Assembly (NCBI GenBank): GCA_947561715.1
Contig: OX387198.1
Location: 10,106,001-10,170,000 of the forward strand
DNA length: 64,000 nt
Reading direction: 5' to 3'
DNA from: Ascidia mentula
Taxonomy: Eukaryota > Chordata > Ascidiacea > Phlebobranchia > Ascidiidae
A program made the position numbers and the translations under genes. The notes under the pieces were generated by a model. That model made no database searches, was not told the origin of the DNA, and saw only the letters and a list, made by a program, of their open reading frames with translations. Positions 25,920-43,540 of the stretch are shown here, piece by piece. How positions within the stretch are numbered: position 1 is the first letter of the stretch; the number at the start of each line of letters is the position of its first letter.

Positions 25920-26637
25920 ATGGAGGGTTTCATCCGAACGGAGCAGAACTTGGTAAGACAGTGGGGAAAATATACAAGCTAATTTTTGCAATAAAACTGT
26001 CCGCGCACATTGGCTGTAATAACATATAATACGTCAATATAATACATTGATACAATACACCCTCGTTTCTGCAAAAAAATGTAATACTGTGCAGAACTTT
26101 GGAAATCGTCGAGTACGACCTCCAAGCCACTCTTACACGTACATGAGACAAAAACTAAGAGAGAGACGCAGCAGACTAAAGGAAAACTTGGTCCCGAACC
26201 AGGAAGAGTTGGAGTCCAACGCCATACCGATTAATAATCATGTTTCAAATGTTACTTATGGCTTTCCACCTCCCATGAACGCATTTGGTCAAATATTTGA
26301 TCCCAGCAGGCACCCTGTACCTCACAATTTTGCGATGTGGCCCCTACCACCTCCGGCAGCATTTCCTCTTTATCCGCCAGTACCGGCGGCACAAATGCAT
26401 GTCACGCAACACGAGAAAGCGATTGAAGAAAGTTTAAGACTTTTTATTCACAACATGAATCAACATAATCTCCACCAGCAGACGGCGAGAGATCACCCGG
26501 TCCCATTGATGCACCAAACAAATGGACCCCAAGGTGATACCACAGAGTATTCCCGGCTGTGCGCTGAACAAGCAATTAAGGCTGCCTTGGGAATATCAAA
26601 TTACGGCAGTGAAGGTCCTCCTTTTGCCGCTTGTTGA
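25920..26637 (+). CDS. Uncharacterised 191-residue protein
   Basis: Two exons, 25920-25952 (MEGFIRTEQNL) and 26095-26637, joined in phase 0 across a 142-bp GT-AG intron. I do not recognise the family. Visible features are a basic N-terminal helix (MRQKLRERRSRLKEN), a Pro/aromatic-rich middle (FAMWPLPPPAAFPLYPP), a His/Gln/Asn-rich stretch, and a helical C-terminus (CAEQAIKAALGIS). There is no signal peptide or membrane segment. The first exon is short, but its ATG, donor (gtaaga) and phase all fit. It is transcribed away from TJAP1 with a 450-bp gap, so the two may share a promoter region. Confidence 0.7.
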
Positions 26638-27317
26638 AAGATGAGCAGAGTAGTAGTGATGATAGTGATACCTGAAGCTCCAAAAGAACAGTCTCACTAA
26701 CAAATTGAATGTTATAACAAATAGCCTATCTTAAGTTTGGAATGATTTCGTCACAATTATTTTATAGTTATTGAGGCCGTTATAAGTTATTGGTAGCCAA
26801 CAAACACTTGCTTGTATTACGTGCTGCAAATAAAACTTCGCTGTCTGGCCTCAAACAATTTTGATGAGAAAAATGCAATCTTTATGGCTCCAATCTCCAA
26901 TAAAAAAATTCTTAAGCCTAAAGGAATTTACCTTGCTAAGACACTACACACGGAACATCGGAAATAAACCTGCAGGTTAATACGTTTCACTGATGTGCGA
27001 TCAACTATAGTTAAAACTATACGTGTTGCCTTGCAGAAAATATATTTCCGTAACGTGCGCCAATAACGCCAAGTTGTATAACCTACACAAAAACTTCTGA
27101 CAATATTTACATCACCAAATATTATAAAATTGCAGTGTATTTCAACAACGTGGACAAACAAAACTTTGGCAACGAACACAATTGTATACCTTTCAACAAA
27201 ATTACAGCCAAAAGGAAACAACATTGCAACATATTTAAAAAAGTATGGAACTATAGGAATGTGAACACGATGCAAAAAATATTTTACAAACGAAAAATGA
27301 TGCGCAGCTAATGAAAC
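26638..27317. other. Convergent 3' region of the unknown gene and DDX20
   Basis: An AATAAA lies near 26829 downstream of the 191-residue gene, consistent with its poly-A signal. Otherwise AT-rich and featureless. Confidence 0.5.
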
Positions 27318-30300
27318 TTACGTTGAATGGACATACTGTCGGGCATGCCATAGGGCGCGCCTATACACATATTCACAAAATTCTTGGTCGTCCTCGTACA
27401 AAACCCACGGCGAAACACAGTGACAATGCGAACATGTAGGTGAATATTCGTGACAACTCGTCTGGGCTGCATTTGCTTTTTGCTCCGTTTCTTCTTCTAG
27501 GCATTCAAAATCCTCGTGCTCACTGTCGAACTCATAGAAAGTGTTTTCTGTTTTAGATTTGTGATAACTTTTTTGGGGGGAGTTCGGATCTTTCGTTTTA
27601 TGACTAGTTTTAAAATCGGTGCTTCCTCTATTTGTCATATCAGGAACCAAGACCTCTTGTTTCTGATGTGTTGAAGAGTTGCTTACATAATCTTGAATTT
27701 TGTATGTCGCGCGTCCATGTTGAGTGGTTGGGAGATTTACATTTGCAGTGTACTTTGCAGTAGCCGTTTCAGACACGTGCGCTGCTGGCTTCGAGTAAAC
27801 GCTGTCCATTTCAACCACAATTTCGGAATTTTCCATTCCGTTGATATTTTCGTGTGATACGCCATTTTCCGGCAAAACAATTTTATTCTTTTGTGATCTG
27901 AAGTTTTGAGAATTAGTTCTCACTTCCGCATTGCGCAACAGTGCGCCATTTTCATCGCTTTTTATGCTTTCAAATCCATTGGTTTTCGCATTTGCGCATT
28001 TCAATCCCTCGTCGTTTACTGGGCTGTTGCGAAGGCGTTCAGGCGGTGGAGCGAATTCACCGTGCTCAACGTAATACGCAAAATCAGCTTTCAACTCATC
28101 GGAGCTCATTGATTGCAAGTGGAGGTTTTGGCGCAGGTGAAGACTGGTTTGCATCAGTTCCGCTAGACTCGGTATTGTCGGCAGGGCAACCTGGGATTGA
28201 TTTTTTTCTTCGATTGTCTCATCGCTGTATTGGGACGAGGAAGTGGAACATTCATCCTCTGTCAGACTACTGCTGTCGGTTTCCGTATCTCGGTCAATGC
28301 TGTGAGAATCCCCTTCCGTTTGTGTGTGGTTATTCGAGTTTAAATGTTGTGATGTATCTTCCGAAAGTTTTGATTCAACAGGCCGCGTATCAATATTGGG
28401 CAGATCCGTAATTGTTTCCATTTGATTCTGAAATATTATTGATTATTGTGAAAAGAATCCTGTCCATAGTGAGCCGGAGGTCTCGTGCATGACGCACTTA
28501 TTTTACACATTGTGCCTATAAAGGAATAAGTTTGTTTACCAGTGATGCAGACTGTATGTGAATCTCGCTAAGGCAGCTTAATTTCACCACTGTAGCGTTA
28601 CACTGCGTTGTAAGTTCAAGGAATCTTTCCTCCTCTTGCAGTGACCCGATCAAAGTCACAGCGACACCTCGGGAACCATATCTGCAAGCATAACACAACT
28701 GTAAACATTACAGACATAATTCCCACACTTTCACACGTTTACCTTCCCGCTCGGCCGATTCGGTGCATGTACGTTTCCCAATCGGGCGGAATGTCCATGT
28801 TTACAACTAAGTCAACGTGGTAGGCGTCGATTCCCCGTGATGTAAGGTCAGTAGATATAAGCACCCTCAAGAAGCACAAATAAGCATAAACAAACAACCT
28901 TGGTGCATAAGATGAGAATATGATACCTGCATTTAAATTCTTTCAATTTATTTATGGCCTCAATTCTATGCGATTGTTGAAGATTACTAGATATATAGGT
29001 ACTTGGCCATCCGGCTGAATTCAAAGCCTCTGATAAACCATGTGCTCTAAAAAATAATAAAATCAAATAAACTGACTTATTTTCCATCAAACGTTAAACT
29101 AGTTTGAATGACTGTGCATGTATTTTTGTAACTTGCCTGGTGTGAAAATTTGAAAACACAAGAGCTTGTTGAAATGTAGAGGTGGTGAGTAACTCTATGA
29201 TGCCTTGTGTTTTTCTTTCAAACATGATATATGGAAGACACTGCTCACCAACCACATAATAATACTGGCGTAATCCTGTTTCATAAATGAACTTGTGAAT
29301 AACATAATTTTTATGGCAGAATTCTAGTGCATGATTTTGCATCCTCACCCAGCAAAGATGGGTCTGTGGGGTTCAAGCGAACGAACTGTGGTTGGCACAT
29401 GTAGCATTTTAAAAACTGAGCTAGAACCTCTGGATATGTTGCTGAGACAGCTAACATTTGCTTGTTGGCGGGGAGGGATGAATAAATCCAACTAAACATT
29501 AAACAGCAATTCGTAAGAATGCAAACTTAAATACATAATTTAATGGTAAACTTACTTTATTTGAGTTTGGAATGTGCCTTCGTCGACCAATTTATCAGCC
29601 TCGTCCAAAACAAACAAACGAACATGTTTTACCAAAAGTATTTCCAATTCAATCAGTTGCTTGATTCTCCCTGAAAATAAATTACACTTGTTCAGTATTC
29701 GAATAAATTACATACTTGTTCAGGTGGTGCAACAAACACAGTCTACTTTCAGAATTCACAAGTGAGTGTTTGACAAGTTTATTTAATGCCTATTGCAATT
29801 GTTTTTGTGAGTGGGTGAAACAACCACTTGTTTGAATGAAAAAAACTGTACCTGGTGACCCTATGGCAATATGACACTTTTTTGCTTTAATTCTGTCCTT
29901 TGAAACTTCGGTCCCGCCTATAAAAACTTCAATTTTCAGGCCTTGAATGTAACAACTTATTCCTGTCATCACACTGTGGATCTGAAGAGCTATTTCACGA
30001 GTAGGAGCAAGGACAACCGCCTGGACATAAATTTTAATTTCATGAAAACAAACAAACAAAAGCCAAATTTTTTTGCATCAAAACCATTGACCAATATTTT
30101 TTTACATCAAAACTTTATGAGTTAAAGAAATACCTACTTGCAAAGATGGAGAATGTGGTTCCATACTTTCCAGGGCTATTACAGAAAACACACATGTTTT
30201 GCCTGTACCCGACTTTGCTTGGACAACCATATCTAAACAAAAATCAATTTATGCACAACGTTGTACCAACATACCGTAATAGAATATTGTTGCGTATAGT

Positions 30301-30548
30301 AGGCTAAAGTTCAATTGTTTACCTAATCCACATCTTCCAAGTGGAATAGCTTTCAGCTGTATAGGTGAGGGTGTAAGGAAGCCAGAGGATTTTAACCCTT
30401 TGAGGACGTTATCTGACAGTAAGAGTTCATCAAATGTAACCGATTGCTTGGTATCTACATCGTCAGTTCGTTCTTTCGATTCATATTTGTGGCCGATTTG
30501 TCGTCCCGTTTCCATCATTGGTATATTTTGAAGTGGGGTTTTGGACAT
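27318..30548 (-). CDS. DDX20: DDX20/Gemin3 DEAD-box RNA helicase of the SMN complex
   Basis: ATP-dependent RNA helicase that acts with SMN and the Gemins in spliceosomal snRNP assembly. Exons: 30548-30323, 30232-30138, 30020-29852, 29670-29556, 29491-29349, 29275-29137, 29046-28927, 28865-28743, 28681-28540 and 28427-27318, with consistent phases (793 residues; human about 824). Helicase motifs in order: [23 protein letters not shown] (I), APTREIALQ (Ia), VLDEADK (II), VSATYP (III), QALVFSNFH (IV), [10 protein letters not shown] (V), HRIGRAGR (VI). The last exon encodes a long Ser/acidic tail ending in an aromatic/charged block ([19 protein letters not shown]), which resembles the Tyr/Trp-rich end of Gemin3. 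The intron after 29137 uses a GC donor (AG|gcaagt). An acceptor at 30629 opens the same frame upstream without an ATG, so it may be a 5'-leader or spliced-leader acceptor. The chosen ATG is the first in frame. Confidence 0.93.
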
Positions 30549-31080
30549 CAAAGCGCGAAATAAATCTTCATTGTCGCTGCTTAGGGTAGCTTTGTCAGAT
30601 AGTAGTTTCACCAAAACACGTGCGGCAACCTACAATCACAACAGTTTCGTCACGCCTTAATAATTGCAGTATTTATGACGTCACATTTTTTCTGAAATCA
30701 CGTGTGCTGCGAATAAACACGTGAAATTTGCGTAGTCACGTATTGTATGTTCTTCATTACGACTGTGCTTTTGCAAAAAGCTTGTAATTTTAAAATAATT
30801 GACATTATGAAGTCAATGCTACCAAAATGTACTTCTGCAACAGTGCAGATGTAAAGAAAAAAAAACGATTGATGTAATAGACGTCTAGCCTGTTCTGTTA
30901 TGTTTGCGCTTGAGCTTCATTTGCACTTGGTTTTGTTAAATAAAATTTAAGCAATATGGTGTGCTTGTGCCTGAGCACATTGGCAAAAGTACACCATACA
31001 CTATACAATTTCAAAAAACTATATTATTACGCCTTCAGATTGCAGCATTGTAGTAAGGTAAGGACTTGACTTTTACCGTG
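30549..31080. other. Divergent DDX20/GLO1 gap
   Basis: Holds both 5' leaders. On the minus strand an acceptor-like sequence ends at 30630 and opens the DDX20 frame with no upstream ATG, as a trans-splice leader acceptor would. CACGTG lies near 30617 and again near 30719. Confidence 0.45.
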
Positions 31081-32484
<1,404 letters not shown>

Positions 32485-32604
32485 AGTTCAAATGCTTTAT
32501 TCAACATTTTGTGATTAAAAAGTAATTATGAAATAATTTTACGCTTTGTATGATTGTTGCAAATGTAATGCTAAAATGCACTCTTCTTTCGTATTCAATA
32601 CATC

Positions 32605-33633
32605 TCATTGCTTATAAAAGTTTCCATCTTCTTTATCTTTGTAAACTTCATCGGGGTGCTTTATCAGTCCATTCATGGCGACATATACACCACTCTCAGA
32701 TAAACAACTCAATGCACCAATTGCAAAACCCACATTAAAGTCTGCATCAGAGTCCTTGAATCTTTCTGGCTTGAAGGCACCCGTAAACACGACCACCTTA
32801 GAAATGACAATTAAGTTTGAGAAGAAAACTGTTTCATTTTGTGACCTACTTTGTTATTGATATGCGGATGTAGATGCATAGCTGTTTCAATAATCGTGTC
32901 AGTCCCATGTGTGATGAGGATTTTGTTCTGTTTCGCATCCAACACGGCGGAGAGAAGGCGATTCCTGAAGTACCGTTAACATGTCGTTAGCATTGCTCTT
33001 GCAAGACTTTAGTATTAGTACAATAATCTCGACGTATTGTCGTGATGGTAACAGAAATGGTCAACTGCCTGACGTTTACCTGTCGGATAATGTAATGTTT
33101 TGAGAGTCCTTTCTGCATACTGTTAATAACGAGACGTGTTTTTGGTTGATTTTGGCACGTTGCAGAATTCGCGGAGTGACTGCGTCGCAAATTTCAAAGG
33201 CATACCCTTGTGATTGTTTTGGGTAGTCCTTGTCTATTGTCCCTATCAAATATTTACAGATTCAAAACGCTCTGCGATAACTTGCGCCGTTGTGTAAGTG
33301 CATAAAATTTATTTGAAACAACTCCATTTTGCTTTTGGATTCAACGAAATTCAGATTGCTTTATAGGACTTTTGCTGTTAAATCTGCCACACCACAGTAT
33401 CTCGTACACACTACACAGTATAACCTTTATTTTATCCCGTATATATCGGTATGATAGGATAGAAAACCGCGCGGCAAGTAAAGTTAAAACGAATTCGTTC
33501 ACCGAAAATGTGGTTTTTGGCAACGTCCATTTAAAGACATGCATCGCATGTGCGCTATTTGGAAAAGGACTTTTTTTAACATAGTAGGATTAGTTTACGT
33601 ACCTCCAGTCTGTAAAACCAATATATCGGTCAT
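32605..33633 (-). CDS. Short bacterial-type L-asparaginase domain protein
   Basis: Exons: 33633-33603, 33242-33080, 32964-32850 and 32796-32605, in phase, 166 residues. The protein consists only of the N-terminal asparaginase catalytic domain. Seen: LVLQTGGTIDKDYP (the nucleophile Thr region, split across the first intron), VCRKDSQNITL, ILITHGTDTIIETA (second Thr/Asp signature), VVVFTGAFKPERFKDSDADF and VYVAMNG. This matches the short (about 160-residue) asparaginase-like proteins that I know from bacteria, not the about 330-residue type I/II enzymes or animal ASPG and ASRGL1. The expected activity is asparagine or glutamine amide hydrolysis, but the short forms are poorly characterised, so substrate is inferred. 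The introns show it is a genuine nuclear gene. It starts 212 bp from ANKRD6 on the opposite strand. Confidence 0.85.
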
Positions 33634-33845
33634 TGCTCTTGAACTGCAACACAATCTAACTGAACCTAAATGAACTGTTTACTAGAAAATTCGCCACTGG
33701 GGGCGCTGATGACAAACGGTAAGCACTGACGCTATTTGCGTAATTGTAATTCGCCATATGTGTGTAAAAAGTTCGGTGCGTCGATAACAGGTCTGTAGAT
33801 CATATCCAGTTACCACAAAGCGCAGACGAAAGGAACAATGGGGGC
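33634..33845. promoter_or_regulatory. Putative shared promoter of the asparaginase and ANKRD6 genes
   Basis: The 212 bp between the start codons of two divergent genes must hold both 5' leaders and core promoters. No TATA box or other known motif stands out. The assignment rests only on geometry. Confidence 0.35.
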
Positions 33846-38823
<4,978 letters not shown>

Positions 38824-39737
38824 ATTTTTTGAAAAAGCAAGGAACTGGGCATTACTTTTTTCCATTTTCCTCTGAATTTCACTGTGAATTATGCTGGTTA
38901 AAGTGACTTAAATCATGGGCACTAAGCAAAGTATGTTGATTTTTGAATAATAAGGTGTTGGTGTGATATTTAGTGTTAACTGGATGTCAGTTAGAATCGG
39001 TTGTTCCAAGGTGTGGAAATATTCGTACTATAAATTTTCACTGTTTGCTGCCTATTCGTTACCACATTTGAAAGTTTGAGTTTTAAGTATGTTTTAAATG
39101 TAGCTTGCAGTAGTGGGAGTAGACGCTATTCCACAATACCAAAAACAGTTCAAATGCCAATATACTGCCTTCTACCTTTAGTAAAGTTATGTGCCTTATG
39201 TTTTGTAGATTCACCTGATAAAATCCACTTTATTTATGTTTGCATATTTGCAATAAACTTAGTGTCCCATGTATTGTATTTTTGACATGCAGCATGTTTC
39301 AAAAAAACAAGAAGCTTAAAACATTTTGGGTTTATTGGGTCAAATTATTTGGTGACAATGCACAAAACAATACTTATCGATTGGGAAATTACATCAGTGG
39401 TGCACAGACCATTATGAACAAAAAGTTGAACATTTGATGGATACATATATAGAACTCGAGTTAAAAACCTTTCCTAAAGCACAATCAATGCATTTTACAT
39501 GTGAACAGCATACAAAAGCATGCATATGCAAAAAAATAGCAAAACAGAACTGTGAGTTAAAAGGTAGAGAAAAAATAATGCAAAAAGCACTCACTTGGGC
39601 ACAGAAAACTAAGTTTAAAGTTGTTTTCGGAACAAAACAAAATATCTGATTGGACCCCTTCCCACAAGGTTCATGAACCCACAAATGTGTACATATACTG
39701 CAAAGTGCAACTGTGAATACATGTGACAAAGTAGCCT
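38824..39737. other. Convergent 3' region of ANKRD6 and PPP6C copy A
   Basis: Presumed 3' UTRs. An AATAAA is seen at about 39252. No coding or repeat signal. Confidence 0.45.
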
Positions 39738-40655
39738 CTAAAGGAAATATGGTGTTGTGGTTCTGGCAGGAATGACACGCATATTATCGGGAACAGCGCG
39801 GAAAAGTTTTGGTTCCCTTTCCTCTGGGCTTTTTATGGACATAATGGCAGCAATATTACCACAGCGATAACAATAGTTAGGAGCAGACCAAACTGTTACC
39901 AGGTTTTCATTAAACATGTATTTAAAACCATCATGCACAACTTGGTGAGCTCTGCATATCAGAGACAGATTGTTGAGATGAATGAACTCCTGTGTAACTT
40001 TAGCTCCAAACAGCCAGCCGGCACCCCTGTTGCTTATGGCCCAAGTATCCACTTCTTCAGGGTCTGACCAAACAAGATCGCAAAATGGTCCTTTGTGAGG
40101 AATTTCTTGTTGTCGGTCAATGGTACGAATCTGGTCCAGGGTTTTGATATCTGGTGAAAGACCACCATGCACACATAAAACGCGAGAGTCAATGATAGCA
40201 GCTATGGTAAGAAGGTCAAAAACTTTAGTGCAGTAGCGCCAGGCGTTGGCATTTCCATACTTGGTTTGGCATTCATCATAGAATCCATACACTTGAGTAA
40301 TCTGTCTAGTTTCATGATTTCCCCTCAGCAACGTAATTCGATCGGGCCATTTAGCCTTCAATGTGAGAAGATAAGTGAATGTTTCAAGACTGTAGTATCC
40401 ACGATCAACAAAATCACCCATAAAGATGTAGTTGGTTTCAGGGATTTCACCTCCAGTCCGGAACAATTCCAAAAGATCGTAAAATTGTCCGTGAATATCA
40501 CCACACACCGTCACTGGGGTTGACACAGGTTGCACATTGGATTCTTCAAGAAGCAAATCACACACATAGTCACACAGCTTCTTAAGATCTTGTTCTGGCA
40601 GGTACTTGCACTCTTTGGCCATTTCAATCATTTTGTCAATATTTAAGGAAATCAT
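39738..40655 (-). CDS. PPP6C: PPP6C-like protein phosphatase 6 catalytic subunit, copy A (intronless)
   Basis: Ser/Thr phosphatase of the PP2A/PP4/PP6 group, 305 residues, one exon. Metal and catalytic motifs are intact: GDIHGQ, GDFVDRG, LRGNHE and VHGGLSPD. The tail TTTPYFL keeps the C-terminal Leu that is methylated in this group. [18 protein letters not shown] and GNANAWRYC identify PP6 and not PP2A or PP4. About 20 residues differ from copy B 1.3 kb upstream, among them GNHET here against GNHES in copy B and most PP6 proteins, and [11 protein letters not shown] near the C-terminus. Vertebrate PPP6C has several introns, so a single exon suggests an origin by retrocopying, although the reading frame and all active-site residues are preserved. 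Confidence 0.95.
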   Translation of the reverse strand: MISLNIDKMIEMAKECKYLPEQDLKKLCDYVCDLLLEESNVQPVSTPVTVCGDIHGQFYDLLELFRTGGEIPETNYIFMGDFVDRGYYSLETFTYLLTLKAKWPDRITLLRGNHETRQITQVYGFYDECQTKYGNANAWRYCTKVFDLLTIAAIIDSRVLCVHGGLSPDIKTLDQIRTIDRQQEIPHKGPFCDLVWSDPEEVDTWAISNRGAGWLFGAKVTQEFIHLNNLSLICRAHQVVHDGFKYMFNENLVTVWSAPNYCYRCGNIAAIMSIKSPEEREPKLFRAVPDNMRVIPARTTTPYFL

Positions 40656-41980
40656 TTTGATGTTTTTTTGGGGACTATATAAAACAAAAAAATTAATACA
40701 CTAAAAAAGTCATTAAATCTATCCCAACAATCCACCAAGTTACAAATTCACTTCCAATCCAGAACTAAACGTGAAGGCAAGGCAATTCTTTTCTATGAAA
40801 CTTAAGTTAACTCCACTCAACAACGACGATTTCATCATTTCATGAATTTCAGCTTTTCGATTTCAGCTTGTGACGACATCAAGAAGGCGAATCTGATTGG
40901 ATAAATTCAATCATGCTTGACGGAAAATTTGTCGCTGTTTGGTTTGTCGCTGCACAATAACGTATTTTAAATTACCAGGTTGACTCAAATGATATTTTTG
41001 TGTGTTTGTCAACAATAAGTACGTTTATTATTATTCAGCATTTTAGGAATAAAAGGCTATCGTAGTTTTTAATCATAGCCCTTTTTGTCCACACTCGACA
41101 CGGATCACTGAACATCACCATTAATTTTGTTGTGACATGAAAGCATGAGGCATCGGAGCCTTCATTAATATCTTTACGTTCAACGAATGCCAAGGATTTA
41201 TGTTTTGCGTGTGAAAAAATGTCTTGTGGGTATATGTGGTAACACGTTTGGATTCTTTTATTTTTTTAATATCTAACAAGTTTGCTTTATTTCGAATATA
41301 TTTGTTTCTCTTGGATAGCATTCTGAATGTTCTGTAGCAATACTCACAAAGCAGTAGAGATGAAACAGATAAATAACACTGGAAATATGTGTTCGGTTCC
41401 AGGAAACTAAACTAAAAAGTTGATTTTAATCTTACAACCCACCTAGCTGCATTTTACAGGGCAACTATGAAATTCCCTACAAAGAACACGCAAGAAGAAA
41501 AAAACGCTTAAATACACAAACTGCTAAAAAATTACAATCGTGAAGATTTTTTTTATTTAGTAAGCTGCATAGGCTATATAGCATCTCAATTTTTTTGGTG
41601 ACAACCTATTACGGCAATCCCTTTTGCAGTGACGATGGCTCATAAAGAAATAACACAAGTGGATCAAAGAAGCTTAATCGACAAGAAATAACTTGGTTTT
41701 AAAATCTTGACGTAATGCAGAATTAACGTAAATTGTACAAATTGTAAAAGAATACATACATAAATTTTTTTTTATAAATTAGAAAAAATTTGAGGCGAAA
41801 CATTTGTACTTGAACTGTATTTCAAGTTACAACACATTTAACTTAAACAAGCTGGACAGTTTAGTTTTGAACTTATTTAATGTTTGCATATACTGTTAAG
41901 TGCATTTATAACCCGTTGTGAATTTTGTGAACGTTGTGACAAAATAAAGCAACCGTTCAAAGCCAACAAGCAGAAGGGAA
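40656..41980. other. Spacer between the two PPP6C copies
   Basis: AT-rich; presumably the promoter of copy A and the 3' UTR of copy B. I see no PPP6C remnant, poly-A tract or mobile element that would mark the duplication edges. Confidence 0.45.
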
Positions 41981-42898
41981 CTAAAGAAAATATGGTGTTG
42001 TGGTTCTGGGAGGAATGACCCTCATATTATCTGGAACTGCACGAAAAAGTTTTACTTCTCTCTCCTCTGGGGTTTCAAAACACAGAACAGCAGCAATATT
42101 ACCACAGCGATAACAATAGTTAGGAGCAGACCAAACTGTTACCAGGTTTTCATTAAACATGTATTTAAAACCATCATGCACAACTTGGTGAGCTCTGCAT
42201 ATAAGAGACAGGTTGTTCAGATGAAGAAACTCCTGTGTAACTTTAGCTCCAAACAGCCAGCCGGCACCCCTGCTGCTTACGGCCCAAGTATCCACTTCTT
42301 CAGGGTCTGACCAAACAAGATCACTAAATGGACCCTTGTGAGGAATTTCTTGTTGTCGGTCAATGGTACGAATCTGGTCCAGGGTTTTGATATCTGGTGA
42401 AAGGCCACCATGCACACACAAAACGCGAGAGTCGATGATAGCAGCTATGGTAAGAAGGTCAAACACTGTAGTGCAGTAGCGCCAAGCGTTGGCATTTCCA
42501 TATTTTGTTTGGCATTCATCATAAAACCCATAAATTTGAGTAATCTGTCTACTTTCATGATTCCCCCTCAGCAACGTAATTCGATCGGGCCATTTAGCCT
42601 TTAGTGTGAGGAGGTAAGTGAATGTTTCAAGACTGTAGTATCCACGATCAACAAAATCACCCATAAAGATATAACTGGTTTCAGGGATTTCACCTCCAGT
42701 TCGGAACAATTCCAAAAGATCGTAAAACTGTCCGTGAATATCACCACACACCGTCACTGGGGTAGACACAGGTTGCACATTGGATTCTTCAAGAAGCAAA
42801 TCACACACATAGTCACACAGCTTCTTAAAATCTTGTTCTGGCAGATACTTACACTCTTTTGCCATTTCAAACACCTTGTCAATATCCAAGGAAATCAT
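41981..42898 (-). CDS. PPP6C: PPP6C-like protein phosphatase 6 catalytic subunit, copy B (intronless)
   Basis: Second tandem copy, same strand, 305 residues, single exon, with start chosen at the Met aligned with copy A ([15 protein letters not shown]). An in-frame Met 25 codons upstream exists, but the extra residues have no family counterpart. All phosphatase motifs are present ([30 protein letters not shown]) and the tail is TTTPYFL. Copy B keeps residues that look more ancestral ([19 protein letters not shown]). Nucleotide identity with copy A is uneven: 42090-42202 and 39847-39959 appear identical over 113 bp, while the segment coding [10 protein letters not shown] is clearly diverged. 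The copies are probably tandem duplicates of one intronless gene, with later gene conversion. Confidence 0.94.
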   Translation of the reverse strand: MISLDIDKVFEMAKECKYLPEQDFKKLCDYVCDLLLEESNVQPVSTPVTVCGDIHGQFYDLLELFRTGGEIPETSYIFMGDFVDRGYYSLETFTYLLTLKAKWPDRITLLRGNHESRQITQIYGFYDECQTKYGNANAWRYCTTVFDLLTIAAIIDSRVLCVHGGLSPDIKTLDQIRTIDRQQEIPHKGPFSDLVWSDPEEVDTWAVSSRGAGWLFGAKVTQEFLHLNNLSLICRAHQVVHDGFKYMFNENLVTVWSAPNYCYRCGNIAAVLCFETPEEREVKLFRAVPDNMRVIPPRTTTPYFL

Positions 42899-43540
42899 CT
42901 TCGTTATTATTAAATTAAACCTTAGTTTCCATAGAAAATCAAGACAGATATTGTTAAACTCGTTTATTATCATTTCTATTCAACAATAATGATAGCGTTT
43001 TGTCAAAGAGCTTTAAAAAAACAAAGGAACCACTGAGTCGCAACTCGAAAGAAAAAACACAAGTTATAAATGTACTGCAGTACAGTCTTTGTGGAGGCCA
43101 ACTGAAACAAGTGTAAACAACGATTTCTTCACTTTGTAAACATCCAGTTTCACGTTTTTACGACCGAAGTCCATACGACACAGTAAAGGCCCTTTATCAT
43201 TGGATCAAATCACTGATGCTTAACGCGCTGCATATATTACAATTTAACTTTTCTGTGCGGCCCTAACAATTTATATAAAATTAAAAATGTGGTAAAAAAA
43301 GTTATGAGCCATATTTTGCATGAATTTGTGTCTGTTGCTGTCACTGTTGTTTGATAATGACATAAACCCTCGTCACGGATCATCGAATATCGGCCTTCAT
43401 TTTGTTGGCACCGAGGGCACCGGATCCAACATGGTTGTGTGCAAAAAAGTTTTAGTAAAATATATCTAATAATTGGTTGTTTACGAAAGCAGTCGCGGCA
43501 TGTTAGTTTTCGTGACGTCACGCGATAAGTAAACATAACT
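42899..43540. other. Divergent gap between PPP6C copy B and the zinc-finger-like gene
   Basis: Contains the leaders of both genes. An in-frame Met 25 codons above PPP6C copy B lies here but is probably not used. Confidence 0.4.
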
